The translations under genes and the position numbers were made by a program. Positions 47,025-59,954 of a DNA stretch of 64,000 nucleotides are shown piece after piece; position 1 is the stretch's first letter, and every line of letters begins with the position of its first letter. The DNA comes from Paracentrotus lividus. Taxonomy: Eukaryota > Echinodermata > Echinoidea > Camarodonta > Echinidae. The notes under the pieces are model-generated. The model was not told the origin of the DNA, made no database searches, and saw nothing but the letters and a program-made list of their open reading frames with translations. The DNA is taken from assembly GCA_940671915.1 (NCBI GenBank), contig CALNVZ010003434.1, positions 29,387,787-29,451,786 of the forward strand, given 5' to 3'.

Positions 47025-48990
47025 GATAGAGGCATCATAAAAGTTATATCATCCATCCTACCATTAAAAAAAAAACACACTTAACTCCAAAGGGTTCAAA
47101 ATCAAAGTGATGTTAGGAGTATGCATCCTTATTTACCATCAGCCTCCATCTATCTTACCCCCCCCCCATGTTCCTCCTCCTTAAACATATCCCCAGCAAA
47201 TCCAACTAGCTTGAAACCAATTGATAGATCAAGATGAACTCACCCATCCCTCCCTCATTCTCTTCACCAAATCCCTAGCAAATTCAACAAGCTCAAAATC
47301 AATCCTCTGCTCAAGACAAGCATCTCATAACCCCCATCCCTACCCCCCTCCTCTTAACCTCCTCTCCAATAACCAGACAAAACGACAGAAGCAGGGCTAG
47401 CTTCCATGGCAATTAAAAATAGAAACATCCACTTGATGCCCTCTCTAAGGCGTTGCTATTCAATCTCCACCAATCCGTTAAAGCCGGTCCTCCTGTATCA
47501 CTCCGAACCCGTTAAATGTTTCTCAAAGCTTGACCCACATATTTTGTCAGACACACTCAGCAAAATAGGCCAAGTGGATCCTAAAAATATAATTGTGCAG
47601 AAAAAAAAGGGGGCTCCTGTTTTCTCAGTCCTCTCCAAACTTCATGCTACATCCCCCATACACTCTATTACCCTAATTCCTAGGAATTCTCCGACAAATC
47701 TCCTGCTTTTGTTTAATGTGGGAGTGGAAAAGACCTCTTTTTTTTTTCTTGCCAAATTTAGAAGATTGTCATATTGATGGGACTCATTCATATACATGTA
47801 CAAAGTTCATGCTACTTTTCGTACTTGTCTCTGACAAATTTTTCTCATTTTAAAGAATACAGTCAATCACTTTTTAATCGCTTTTTTATACACTTTATTC
47901 ATCACTCAAGTAAAATCAAGGTGGTTAACCTCTTTTCCCCCTTCTTTATAGTTGTCAATCAGGTCTGAATGGTGGACTATTGGCCAAAGCTTTTCATTCA
48001 AATATAAACAAAGCTCATAATAAAGAAATATTAAAGGGGAGAAATAATCATTTTTGATTGTTTACATATATCAAAATAATAAATTTGTACAAATGGTTAA
48101 ATTGTATTCAACATATAATAAGATTTTCCTTTGTCAAAAATGATATATTTGTAAGATTTAATTCCTTTTAACAATCATTTAAATTATTATTGAAATTTCT
48201 CACAGAGTGTGCAGGTTTACTCTGTATACCCAGCAAAGAAAAATTATACCACTTTATGCATACAGATGCTGCCGAAGTATTGATTGACTTTGAGCAGTTT
48301 CCCTTCTTTGAGTAAACATCTGACGATTTGATATCATGCTTGTATCAAATGTCAAATTTCGAGATGAATATGATACTATTCCTACAAATTTTAAATTGAC
48401 TTTATTTTGATACATCACCAACGTCCATGTCAGGTGATAGTCATGTGCAACTGAGTACATGAAGGTGTGACATCTCGTCCAATCCTTCTTGGTTTCCAAG
48501 CAACAAAATATCTGTACAATAAACATGTCTTTTATTTGAGGCAGAAGGATGTTAAATATGATCGGTTATTTTCATGAATTTTTCAAGTCCATCTTTGGGA
48601 AAATTTCCACTATTCATGTAGTAATGAAAAAAAAAATCAAACATCATTTAATTAAATCCATTCAAAACTTTCTTCAAGTAGTCCAAAATCATGGATATTG
48701 GCTTATACTGTGTATGAATGCCCTTTTGACTCAAATGCTCAAAGCGTCCCTCTGCTCCTGATAACAAAGCTTCAAAAGTAAATGTATACCCAACCCCAAC
48801 ATGTAGTTCACACCCCTTATTGTAGATCTACATTAAATCCACAATCCTAACCCGCAAACCCATATCATATCTTGGCTTGAAACTGATCTCTTTACTTAGC
48901 ATTAAATAAAGCCACGGCCCTTCTTTTTTGTCTCTACATTCCATGAATAGAGGGGATATGGAGATAAACAATGCCCCTGCCAGGAGAATA
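47025..48990. other. AT-rich sequence with a short C/T-rich degenerate duplication (47140-47390)
   Basis: ATCCCYAGCAAATYCAAC and AGCTYRAAAYCAAT words recur at about 47190 and 47270 in a degenerate, roughly 80-100-base unit. No gene was identified. Confidence 0.35.
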
Positions 48991-49440
48991 TTATTAGGCT
49001 GTCAAGGTAATGATGTCTTGTTTGGTAAATATGTACCTTTCCCAGCGCCCCATAGGGGGTCAAAGATTGGCCCTACCTACCCACCACGCCCTATGGAACA
49101 ATCTACAATGGGAGTGTGGGGGCAGGCAGATTTAGATTTCAGATCATTTTTCGGTCCTTTTTTCCCCTCGCTGAGTACACATTGGAACCCTAGTCCGATA
49201 CAAAACTTTCATGACATTGAAAGAGAGAAGAGGATAGTTGGGTGAAAGGGTGTGTGTGTGGGGACCTGTTGGGGTGATGTACAGTCCCATTCAGGGGTTT
49301 TCACGCTGGGCTTCACAAACCTTGAAAGCTGTTTGCAGGGGTGACATGGCAGGTTTTCTCATGCATGCAGTGCCTTTCACGTCCAGGAATTATGAAAAGA
49401 AATACGCAGACTGCGTAACCTTGAAACTATGAAAAACACC
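48991..49440. promoter_or_regulatory. Non-repetitive GC-richer island
   Basis: Composition differs from the flanks and no repeat or domain is seen. Possibly cis-regulatory. Both strands stay open for 60-105 codons but without recognisable protein. Confidence 0.2.
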
Positions 49441-50306
49441 ACTTTTTTGCCAATGACACTACTTTGACTTCATGTACATTGAATAATTTTGGATTCGCCC
49501 CACATAATTTGATCCATTTACGTCATAAGGATTGTCTCTGGACTTGAACAAAACCATGATGTTTGCTTCTTATGAAAGGTAATGGTTTTAGGCACACATC
49601 ATTTAATATCTAGAATTTTAATCCCAAATATTTCATTTTAATTATTATCAGTAGGCGCATCTTTTATTAAGAGCTGGAAGGAGTTAAGCTTATACTTTAG
49701 GCCCTTCTAGCGCCCAGTGGAGACACAATCAAATAAAAATCATCCAACCTGTAGGCTATATTACCATTTCAATTTTCATGTGGGATATATAATGCTCCTT
49801 GCCTATTAAAAGTCATTGATTAAATGAGGAAATATTTGTTTCCAATCAAAGTTTTTAGCAAAGTTATTCTTTAAAAAAAACACGCAGTTTTATAACAAAT
49901 TATCCTAGCACCATTATGACCTTTTGTCTAAAAATGGACTTCTTGGAAATCATTATTTCATAACCTGATCGTAAAGAATTCTAAAGTTGCATGTTTAGCT
50001 CTTGGGCAACTGATGATATATAGATAGAGTCAAGAAATCTAATCTCCAAATGATCTACTGTTCACAGCCCAGAGTTACCTGTAACAGAGCATTACAAGTT
50101 CATCACCTGGCCAGATCCATAAGGATGCTCTGGCTAAAAGTAGGGGAGTTACAAACCTTCATGCTCTCAGAAGGATACATGATACATGATCTTTGGGTAC
50201 ATGTATCTTGTCTGTTACATGTACCCCAATCCACATTGATGCAAAGCTTTAATAGACACATCTTCCTCCAGAGGAATATATATATAGAAATAATGCTTTA
50301 CCCCAG

Positions 50307-51400
50307 TCACATGACCATTGGGAGTAGTGACCAGTGAAGCCCTTGAGAAGTCGAGTGGTCAGTAAGGTCCAGTTTCTGTGATTCGAACCATAACGGGGTT
50401 GTCTCGGAGCCAAACCACCCAACGGAGAAGAGTTTGGACGGTGTCGAGTTAGAACCAATGTTGTGGGAGTCGGTGTAGGTTACACGAAACAATCGCCAGT
50501 CGAGTTGATTAGCCACCGAAACCCGAGCCCAAGAGCCGGGTCCGTTTTCCCTGCGATGTGCACCCCAGCTCATCAAGGCGAAGGTGTTTTGGCGAGATGG
50601 GGTTTCAGCGGACCGTGTCTGAACAGCTAAGTGACTGTATTTCATGTCCTCCCTCTCTCGAGCCAGTGCTAGGGGAGAGACTCGATGAGGATAAGGGGAA
50701 AGGGAGGGAGAAAGCCCAAGTCGGCACGAAAACAAGAAACCAGAATCCAAAGCAGGTATATTCCCTTTCACCATCTACTTACCTCTCCTCAAACAAAACT
50801 CCAATTTCAAAACCTCCATGCTGCACAACGCCTCATGGATGAGTGCAAAAAACAAATTCAACTCCTGTCCGATTTCTACTGCCACCTACCCTCCTGATTC
50901 TTTCTCCTCTCTCGACCGGAATATGAAACACAAAACTTGCCGCAAATAAACCTAAAAATGTCTCCTTCCTTTTCCTGCATGAGGACGACGGCGGCGGTGG
51001 CCCTCATCATATGAAAAGAATCATTGTCACCCCGTTTTCTATGCTTGCACCCCCCAGCTTGTGTTTCAATGCCAGTCCCAATGCTGCGCACAAATTTTGA
51101 AGTTTTCCAGATCGTTAGTATCGATGTACGACACGTCTAACAAACACTTTACTCCAGTATGGCTTACGCCGAGTGGAGAAACGTCAGTCTTGGGTTACGA
51201 TTATCCTGCAGATGGGTCGCCTGGCTACGCTATCATACCTCCGCTAGTTATCAAACATTGATAGTTTGCCATGAGAATATTAGTATCATTTGGCTGTCAA
51301 ACGCACCCAAAACAATCATCCCCAGCAAAATATCCTCTCCCACGGCCGGCTCCGTCGAGGGTTTGCCGTATAGACGACGACAAGACCTTCTCCGATGATC
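50307..51400 (-). promoter_or_regulatory. Largest GC-richer island, candidate promoter with first exon
   Basis: About 1.1 kb of higher-complexity sequence. On the minus strand a strong donor GAGGAGAG|GTAAGT occurs at 50783/50782. An ATG at 50819 gives MEVLKLEFCLRR and then G in phase 1, which joins the large zinc-finger exon in frame (MEVLKLEFCLRR-ESKNER). The 155-codon minus frame at 50307-50774 has no recognisable domain. It includes a GGTTCGAATCAC motif that recalls a B box. Confidence 0.3.
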
Positions 51401-52523
51401 TTGGCATTATCGAATGTTGCAACAAGTTTCAAAAAGACTGAAATGTCCTCAAATATTAATTTCAGTATGATTGGAAACAAATATGTATATCTCTCTTTCT
51501 CCAAAATACCACAGTATTAATCAAGTCTGAGCTCTTGTGCCTCAATATGATATTTTATAATCTCTTTTGATGTGAAAAGTTGAACTTCTCCCCAAGAGTA
51601 TTGGGTAATGCTTACATTTACATGTATATACTGTCAATAAATCATTAAAAAACTGCATACTTTAAACCTTTCATAATACACACTTATACTAAAACATCAC
51701 AAAAGATTGTTTTATGAATATTGACCATACCATTAGATGCATGTGGCATAAGAAAGAAGGGGGAATACAAATCATGTGTTATATTCTGCATAATGTTCTG
51801 ATTTTGGCCAGAATGTATTCATGTTACAAATTTAAATCTACATGCATTTACAATTCTCAACTGGCTGTCTATTTTAGTTTTAAAAAAAGTTTTTAAAAGT
51901 TTTAAAAATTTTCCATCAATATGGGCAACATAATATGTTGGCCTTGCCTAAATGCATCAATTCACAGGGGGAAAAAAAACTTGCTCAATCAAATGAATTT
52001 TATTAAAAAGTAACCAGTCACAAAACATATACTATCCAAAGCTAATACCATATAATTTGCAGATAACACACAGGAGTGTAGCAAAAACAATAGGTCTGTT
52101 TTCATGTAGTTTAAGAAAGAAATCAGCACAATCTACCCTCACATACCAAATGACATGTTTTCTTAAATGATCAAAATCGAACTAACAAATTTTTTAACAT
52201 GTACAATGTAACTTTGTACACCTGTGAATTTGGTAGTCTAAACTTTCAGACCTCAATTTCTTGATCTTCAGTAGATGGCGAATCACTGATAATATTCTTG
52301 TCAGCTTAGCCACTCTGGTATACCCCCTCAACTTTTACATCTACACAATGATTACTTTGAATACTTGGCAGGTCTTGTTTTTGTATATACTAAATTTATT
52401 TCTTTAATAATCACTGATGAATTGCAAGAGCAGTACATAAAGACATACATTGTACAGTATGTACATTTGTCAAGTCAAAGTAGGTACATTTAGAGCAATT
52501 GTGGACATTGATTTACAGATAAA
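51401..52523. other. AT-rich sequence
   Basis: No gene or structured element recognised. Confidence 0.4.
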
Positions 52524-52922
52524 TGGGCAATTCCACATGAGAAAAAAGTCCACTTTCCATCACATTTTTAGCCATAACAGTTATGTTGATGGCTCTTAAT
52601 ATTAAATCCTTGGTTGGAAAAAAAGCTGAAACAATAGGGTATTCATTATGGTACATGTACATTGTATGATTTATGATTTTATGTCAAAAAATCCATTCAG
52701 AAATGAAAATTAGCATTTTTTTCTGGTTATTCCGTTACCGGGCATTTTTCCTAAAAATTATATGAATGTCAACTGGCACATTCTGGAATAAATGGGTTCA
52801 CATGAAAGAATGAGCAAAGCTACAAATTATTAAAGTGTAAAAAGTTAGACAGGGTGCATAATTACCACAGAAACTCTGAAAATGTCGGTAACGGAATTAC
52901 ATGGGCCATATGGAATTGCCCA
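52524..52922. mobile_element. Element with TGGGCAATTCCA ends
   Basis: TGGGCAATTCCA and TGGAATTGCCCA are perfect 12-base inverted ends bounding 399 bases. Inside, CCGTTACCGGGCAT and GTCGGTAACGGAATTAC face each other. The terminus GGGCARTTCCA recurs at 59955, tying it to the GTTACGGACATTACA family. Confidence 0.55.
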
Positions 52923-53509
52923 AGTTTCATCCACTTTAAGAAGTGTTGATATAATATCTTCATAAAACTTCTACAATTATCTAAAGAAATAAAATTCCAT
53001 GTCTCTTTATTTTCTACAAAGTTTTGAAAATAACGAACCATACTATGTGAAGAGTAGATCACGTTTCCATGCCACTGCATTTCTATAAAGTTGTTTTGTT
53101 TATGAAGATATCCTGTTTATCTTAATATGATATTTTCATAAAACTTCTACAATTTTCTTAAGAAATGACATTTCATGTCTATTCCAACAAAGTTTTGAGA
53201 AGAATAAAAAGCTCTAGATCAAGTTTCTATCACATAACAGTTTTGTTTCTCATAAAGACATCTTGTTTTCTAAAGATTGAAACACAGTCCTAGAAAAAGA
53301 AAGACCTTGAGGTTTTCATTTCTGCAGAAAGAGATGAAATTCAAACAAGATCGAATAATTCATTGTCTCTGTAATTTATTCAACCAAGAGTTCCCTCTCC
53401 TGATCAAAAGAAAACATTCCACTTTAATTTCTATCCATAGCGCTTCCTGAATTTGACTCCCTAATTCACTCAGACAACAAGATATCAACTCTGATTTCAT
53501 ATCGCAAAG

Positions 53510-53911
53510 AGAAATCTAACACTTCTTAACCTTCCCTCGAGCCGAGCGCGCCCGCACTCCCCTCCCCGTATACCCCGCCAAAGAAAAACAAAACTCCCAT
53601 TTCTTTAGCTTCTCAAGTAGGAGTAAACTTGGCGAGCAAATATTGTGTTTAGTGAAGAATCGCCTCTTACCAATAAGCATCCTTGGTTGGATGGAGATAT
53701 GTGCGCTAGTCGGTATGAAACATGATCGCTCCACGGTGCATATCAAAACAACGTCCGCTCTTTCTCTCTTTGCAATCCTGCCATGGCGAAATTCATTTGG
53801 AAATTGTTTAAAAACTCACTTACGGTGTAAAATTGCATGCATCTGCCGTGTGGCAAGACTGATAGCGATGTAACTGGCGATCACTTTCCAGCTGGGATGG
53901 GACATTTTATA
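53510..53911 (-). promoter_or_regulatory. GC-richer island with TATA box and minus-strand donor
   Basis: A minus-strand TATAAAA lies at 53911-53905. About 25-30 bases further is a candidate start site, and a strong donor ACACC|GTAAGTGAG follows at 53823. This arrangement fits a short noncoding first exon of about 55 bases for the zinc-finger gene. Confidence 0.3.
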
Positions 53912-55084
53912 AGAGTTAAATGGGGCTCTTCAGGGGGCAGGGCCTCTTCGACCAAGGACGATTAAAAGGTATACAAGCGGTCAGTTAACCCCCCTGCTTG
54001 CACTACATAGGTGAGAAACATATTCCACCATAGAGGATGGAAGATTTCATAGGCTGAGGAGTAATTGGAGGTACAATCTAATTGATTTGAAGCAATATTG
54101 CGGGGGAAAATAAAAGAAGAAAAGGATATCAATATGGACAGAAAAAGTAATAATGTTTGAAAAGAATTACTAGATTGACATAAAAGTTGCAAAGTGCTAG
54201 GCAATGAAACTGTTTTCTGAAATAAAGCCAGGCTCGACATCAACTGGCACCTAATAGTAACAAGTGAACATAGGGCTCCTGAATTTGACTTCTGACCCTA
54301 AAATGGTTGAAATATAAAACAGGGGGTCTATCTTTTTACAATTTAAATAAGGTGCAGACAAACTCTAGGAATTTTTCTGGTCTTTACACTGAAAAAGAGT
54401 GGAGCCTGCATAAAGCAAAAAATTAATAAATAAATAAATAAAGGAAACTATTTAAAGCAAATTAAATTGTTCAGACTTTGTCATATATGACATTTTACAA
54501 TTTCACTTGTAATATAGAAAAGACATCTTAACAACTGGACTGAAGCAGGCTATTTAGTTCTGTTTAATATTTGCAAATTTTCATAATATTTCAATAAGCT
54601 CATCCTCATCTTTACATCTGCTACTTTCGCACAAAATCTTCCCCTTCCCTTTGTACAGCACGGTGCCCCACAAATAAATTTTTCGCTAGAAAAACTCATT
54701 AATTAGAAAACAGGGGCAGAGTGGCAAATTATAAATATCTCCCCATATTTTTCCTGCTAATACAATACAGTCAAATGAAATACATGGGACTACAACAAGC
54801 CTTGAGGTCACTAATAGCACTGACCTTTGAAATATTAAGTGGACGAAGGATAAAACTTGAGTGCCTATATAAAGGCAGTGTTACCTTGGTCATCTTGCTC
54901 TGATAACCTTAGCTGCTCCCACACATGTATTTAAAAAGAAAGGGAATTAAATTTTTGAAGGTAAAATATATTTATTGTTTTATTTGCAGTGGACAGAAAA
55001 TTAATACCAAGAATATATTCAATCTGAGAAGCACATGTCAGGGATGAAATACAGAGCATTGAAGAGAAAATGATACATTACTTA
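53912..55084. other. AT-rich sequence
   Basis: No gene recognised; a short (AAAT)n run near 54425. Confidence 0.4.
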
Positions 55085-55498
55085 TACCGCGTTTACATTG
55101 TGACTCGGCTGTCGTGTCAAATTCTCAAGAAGGGTTCGACACTGCAAAGAGTGAACATGTGATCGTGTTTATACACAACAAAAAAGCCGAGTTCAACACG
55201 GCTCCCAGATCACGAAAGGAACTAAAAGGGTGTCATTAATGTGTGTTGTGATGTATAGCCAGATTACAAATCTGACCTTAAGGTTATCGACTTCGATACG
55301 GCTTTCTGTTTACACACATAAAAATTGCTGTGTCGAACCCGCCTCTCAGATCGAAACCTACGATTTTGGCGGAGCAAAAAAGGCGTGTCGAACCCGGGTC
55401 GCGGATCACAGTGATTCCCTTTACATGGCATAAAATTGCCGCATCGAGCACGATTGCCGTGCCAAACCTGCGACCCGAGTCACAGTGTAAACGAGGTA
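55085..55498. mobile_element. Harbinger-like non-autonomous element
   Basis: TACCGCGTTTACATTGTGAC and the complement of GTCACAGTGTAAACGAGGTA are near-identical ends, with TTA on both sides (TWA duplication). The interior repeats GTGTCGAACCCG and CAGATC-like words. Confidence 0.7.
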
Positions 55499-55679
55499 TT
55501 ACTTCCCATCTAGAGATTGTGGCCACACCTACATTAAATTTCAGACTTTATATTTTGAAAGATTTCATGTCACATCACCTGATATGTTAGCAAAAATTGG
55601 TATTGTGAAAATTATTATGTCCTGCTTTTTTTAGATCATCCCTCTTCCAATCCTCTTTATTTTACAGTGGAGACCAAAG

Positions 55680-56300
55680 CATAAGGGGACATTTAAAATT
55701 ATCCATTTTAAAGCCTGGAAAGGAAGACTAGTTTGATATTGTTTAAAAAAGCCCCATACATATTTCATCTGCCTACCCCAAAATTAAGCATACATGTAGC
55801 TCCCCATCCTTCCTATTACAACCCCTTATCCCATCCCCTTTTCTACATGATGGTCAGCAGGAGAACATCTAGACAATGATATGATTCAGGTTAAAGCCTG
55901 GGAAATTGAGACTAACTAATCATCATGAAGTAATACATGTGTAAATCACAAATCCATTTGCTTACCCCATTATCAAGGTGCATTGGATAATTTATATTTC
56001 TGTCTCCGTCAGAAAGGAGTAAAAAAAACCAGAATACTGAGTAAAAATCCTTCGTCATTTTCATTTATCTTTGCGATACTGATTATACCTACATCAATCG
56101 ACCATCTCACCCCTACAGGTTTGCAGACATTAAAATGATATAAGCCTGGGGACGGAAGGCTAGCTAGACATCAGGAAGCAAGCCCCATCTATTCAGCCAA
56201 CTACCACCACAGATCCCGACCCTTCCTGCTTCCGGAATCAAACGAGCGCTTTTAATGTTCTACCAAAGGTCTAAGGATGTCCTGGTTTCGGAATGCAAAC
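55680..56300. repeat. Degenerate tandem repeat, about three copies
   Basis: AAAGCCTGGAAAGGAAGACTA at about 55712 is echoed at 55893 and 56142, each followed by a CATCAGGAAG-like block and CCCATCC...-type C-rich sequence. The unit is roughly 180-250 bases and heavily eroded. Confidence 0.4.
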
Positions 56301-57201
56301 TAGTTGATACTGCTATCTTCTTTCTACAGCCGGAAAAGGGGGAGGGGCATTCAATTGCAGCCCAATCCAAGAGGTGGTTAATAAAGTCATTGTCTTTATA
56401 TGTGAAAGTGTGATTTTAGCTGACTGGGTACTTCAAACCCAAAGTCAATTTCTTCAGTTTTCTTCCCAGAATTGATAAGTGATATTGTTTTGTACAGGTG
56501 CATACTTGTACGTATATGATTTTAAACGAGAAACTATTCAAGAATTGACGAACAAGAAAAGAATGCTAAATGGACTGAGCTCCGTCAATGAAACTTTAAT
56601 CGCTCACAATATGAGCGACAACTATTCATTGCATATTGAATTACCATATAATTAGCAATGTTCAACATTTCACATTCTAATTATTGTTAAAAACCAATTC
56701 CACAATGTACATACATTTAAACCATTTCTAATGAATCCTCTATCTCTATCACTCTTTTTATTTCAAAGTACTTACAAAATGTAGGAAAATTAACTTTGCA
56801 AAAGATGGAGGGAAAGTTCTGACCTAGTTGGGGCAGTGGATAATACCACATTAACGCAGTTTCACTTGCATGCCTAATCAACAGGAAATGCGCAATGCCT
56901 CATATTACGATTTAAGAAAAAAATATCAATTTTCTTTACCATCACATCCTGAATCCGGCAAAGTCCATCCAAAATTATGCAAAATAATATTTGGGAAATA
57001 GTCACATTTATTAGAAAACCAACAAAATAAACATTGTAGTTTGGCTTGTGATCAATTCTGGTAGCCCAATACATTAACTAATATTCAGTCTTATATCACA
57101 TTCCTCCAAACATTAAACTTTGTAGCATGGCCTATAATCATGTATCTATACAGAAAAGAATAACAAACAAGCCAACAAACAAACATTAACTCAGATATTA
57201 A

Positions 57202-57400
57202 AGGGAAGCTCTGGACCCAAAATAAGTTGCTTTTATAAGAAGCAGAAAAATTAGAAAAACAGATTAAAACAAGTTTGAAGAAAATCGGACTAATAGTAAG
57301 AAAGTTATGAATATCTTTACGATACACAAAAAATAGATGGCTATACCAAATTGGCAACAATTGTGATGTCACAGGGGCACAACTTTCCATGCATTTTCTA
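57202..57400. repeat. TTAA-flanked element end, truncated
   Basis: TTAA then AGGGAAGCTCTGGACCC begins a repeat with AAAATAAGTTGCTTTTATAA and GTGATGTCACAGGGGCA. No matching right end was found. It resembles the 840-1420 element in its start and in the AAAATCGG words. Confidence 0.45.
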
Positions 57401-57779
57401 TATGGTTTTATGATAAATTTTCACATTATTTGTTAAGAAACTGCTTTCCTGATAACTTTTGCCAAGATATATTGATGGCAATATGTTATTGCATCCATGT
57501 ATTTTGATAAAATGAGAATCATAATGACATTTCAAAAGAAAAGTGATATTTTTCATGAAACTCAACATTTATGAATATCTTTTTTCTATACTGAAAACCA
57601 CTCGTTTCTGGAAGAATGGGGGTGGTAGTTCAATACTGCAGAAGGGCAATGTTAACACAGATTTATTGCCCTTCTTGCTCTCACCAGCCAACGCCTCTTC
57701 ACACAATGTCTATAGAGAATCATAGGAGTGCTACAGGACTTAGTAACCTTTTTGCTCTCAAGTAAAACACTCTTTACAT

Positions 57780-58301
57780 AAATGCATAGAGGACAGATGA
57801 TCTACAAGGACATGATCTTAACTCCAGGAAGGGATCACGGTGACTTCCTGCCCTTCTTTCGGGGCCAAATTTCCTGGAACAAACAAACGAAAGGACGTTT
57901 ATTGGTCTGCACACACGCACGCACCAGCGTACTTCACGGGGAAACAATCGCAGTTTAGTGATGATGATGTCAGGGCTGTTATCTCCCAACAACAATACAC
58001 CATAAAGCCCCAGTCCGTGTACAGGAAATTCGGTGCAGCTTACCCGAACTCGTGGAGAGCGTGACCTAGGGGTAGAGGGGGAAGTAACCCTGTGCGATCA
58101 AAGATAACGGAGCCTCTATCTGATACCAGCCAACAATCACCTGTGGAATTAAGACCTCTTTCTATGCCATTCCACAACTTTGAAAGGGGGAGTGTTCTGA
58201 ACTTGATAGTTGTGTACAAAGAGGCTTTGTGGTCGCAGGGAAGTTGAACAAATTCCCCCAACCCCATACGGATATACATTACCTTCCTGAGCAGTACTCA
58301 T
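57780..58301 (-). promoter_or_regulatory. GC-richer island and candidate first exon
   Basis: A minus-strand ATG at 58301 reads MSTAQE then G to a good donor GAAG|GTAATG (58283/58282). Phase 1 matches the large zinc-finger exon, giving MSTAQE-ESKNERIEG. The rest of the island (57780-58280) would be downstream intron and is non-repetitive. The evidence is phase and composition only; other candidate first exons are equally allowed. Confidence 0.3.
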
Positions 58302-58554
58302 ACTCAGAATTAAGAATATAAACATCATACAATTACAGGAAGCGATATATTTTCTGTTCTTGCTTGCTCATCCAATTTACAAGCTATCAGATTTAAAGGT
58401 AAATCACAGATTTGGACGATATCAAAGAATAAAATTATGACAACTTATAAACAAATACTAAAGAAGGATAACTGAAGATTTTGTTATTGTTGGGCATAGA
58501 TCTTCATCTTTGGTTTGTCTTTAATACGAATTTATTCATTTAAATGATTTGATA

Positions 58555-59050
58555 TGTCTACAACGCCAGACATTTGCCCCCTTTCATCCCAATAAAATTT
58601 ATATTTAATATTAGCATTGTAAAACGTAACGGTATCGACGCCAGACAATATCCACCTCCACTAGCATCCCCTTAAAATTGGATGGGTAGTTGTTCAAGAA
58701 CCCAACATGAGAAATTCACACTTCATCATGTACCATCCCTTGATTCATGTCCAATGTGAAGTAATTGGTGTGAAATTTAAACTGAAATCAACACCAGACA
58801 TTAACACCTTAAGTTAAATACGCTAGCACCCCCATTAAAATCATGATCTACTGGATTAAGTTTTCTAAACACGAGCTTATACCAACACCCGACATATAAA
58901 ACTTACACCAACATGAGACACCAAAACCAACAACACACTGACACCTTACACCAGCATCCCCACAGAAATCGTCTTTGGATTAAACTTTCATAAACTTACA
59001 CCAGCATGAGACATTTACACCCTACACTAATTGCCCCCCCCCCCATTAAA
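58555..59050. repeat. Degenerate tandem repeat (AACRCCAGACATT...CCCCATTAAAATT)
   Basis: Phrases such as ACGCCAGACATTTGCCCCC, ACACCAGACATTAACACC and CACCAGCATGAGACATTTACACC recur, followed by a C-rich stretch and TTAAAATT. The unit length varies from about 60 to 120 bases. Confidence 0.6.
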
Positions 59051-59486
59051 ATTAATCTAGAAGGTGAGGTCATCAGTGTATATAAATGCCACGTCAGACA
59101 GGAACTTAGCTTGGATAGGTATCCATTTTCTCTTTCGCTCACACCTCAAACTCTCACCAATATACTAAACGATTATAACCTCGTCAATCCCACCAGAGCA
59201 AGTATTTACCTTCTCTAGCTAAACTACAAATTAATAACCAGTGGAGGGGAGTGAATTAAAATGGCGTCCGTTTGGCCTTATAAGGGATTGGAGTTCAATG
59301 TCAGATTAAAGTATGTGAAGGTCCTCCCTTACACCATTTTTTTTTTCTTTTTTAACAAGGATGTCATAAGCAACAATGCTTAGACGATCTGAAATAAATT
59401 GTCATGTCAACTGACATGAAAATTTTTTCAAAAAGCAAAAAATAAATTAACAGCTGTTGAGGTTTATTCTTTTGAAGGGAGATTAA

Positions 59487-59936
59487 AGGTAGTGTCAGCC
59501 TTTTTCACAAATTGCGAAAACTAATGCAACTTGGCAAAACTTTAGAATATGATCAACCTATACTGTCTATCTAATCTTACTGTCATAGGTTGCCTAGATC
59601 AGTAATATGAAATGAAAATCTGACTACCAATCTAGACCAGCTCTCAATCAACATCGTTGATATTACAGCGCGTGCAGAATGGACCACACACAGCAATATA
59701 CACACGGCGCATCAGCGTGCATTACTCTCTGCGCTAACGGTCAGCGGTTCGCACCGTACAGTATATTTTTCGAGGTTCGAAAAAATAGGAATGAATTTCG
59801 ATAATCGCAATATAATGACAAACATACACATTTGAGCTTAATCATGTTGTGGGAAGATATAGTCATTGGTATACTACTATATCCTCTCAAAAACTAGAAA
59901 TTTAATATTTTTGCCTGCAAAAGGCTGACACTACCT
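59487..59936. mobile_element. TTAA-flanked MITE
   Basis: AGGTAGTGTCAGCCTTT and AAAGGCTGACACTACCT are perfect inverted ends with TTAA on both sides. 450 bases, noncoding. Confidence 0.75.
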
Positions 59937-59954
59937 TTAAGGAAAGTAAATAAT

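Noticed and set aside
50307..50774. Minus-strand frame of 155 codons as a protein gene
   Set aside because: Composition is fairly protein-like, but no domain is visible and the likely donor lies just upstream, so it would be intron. Described as part of an island instead.
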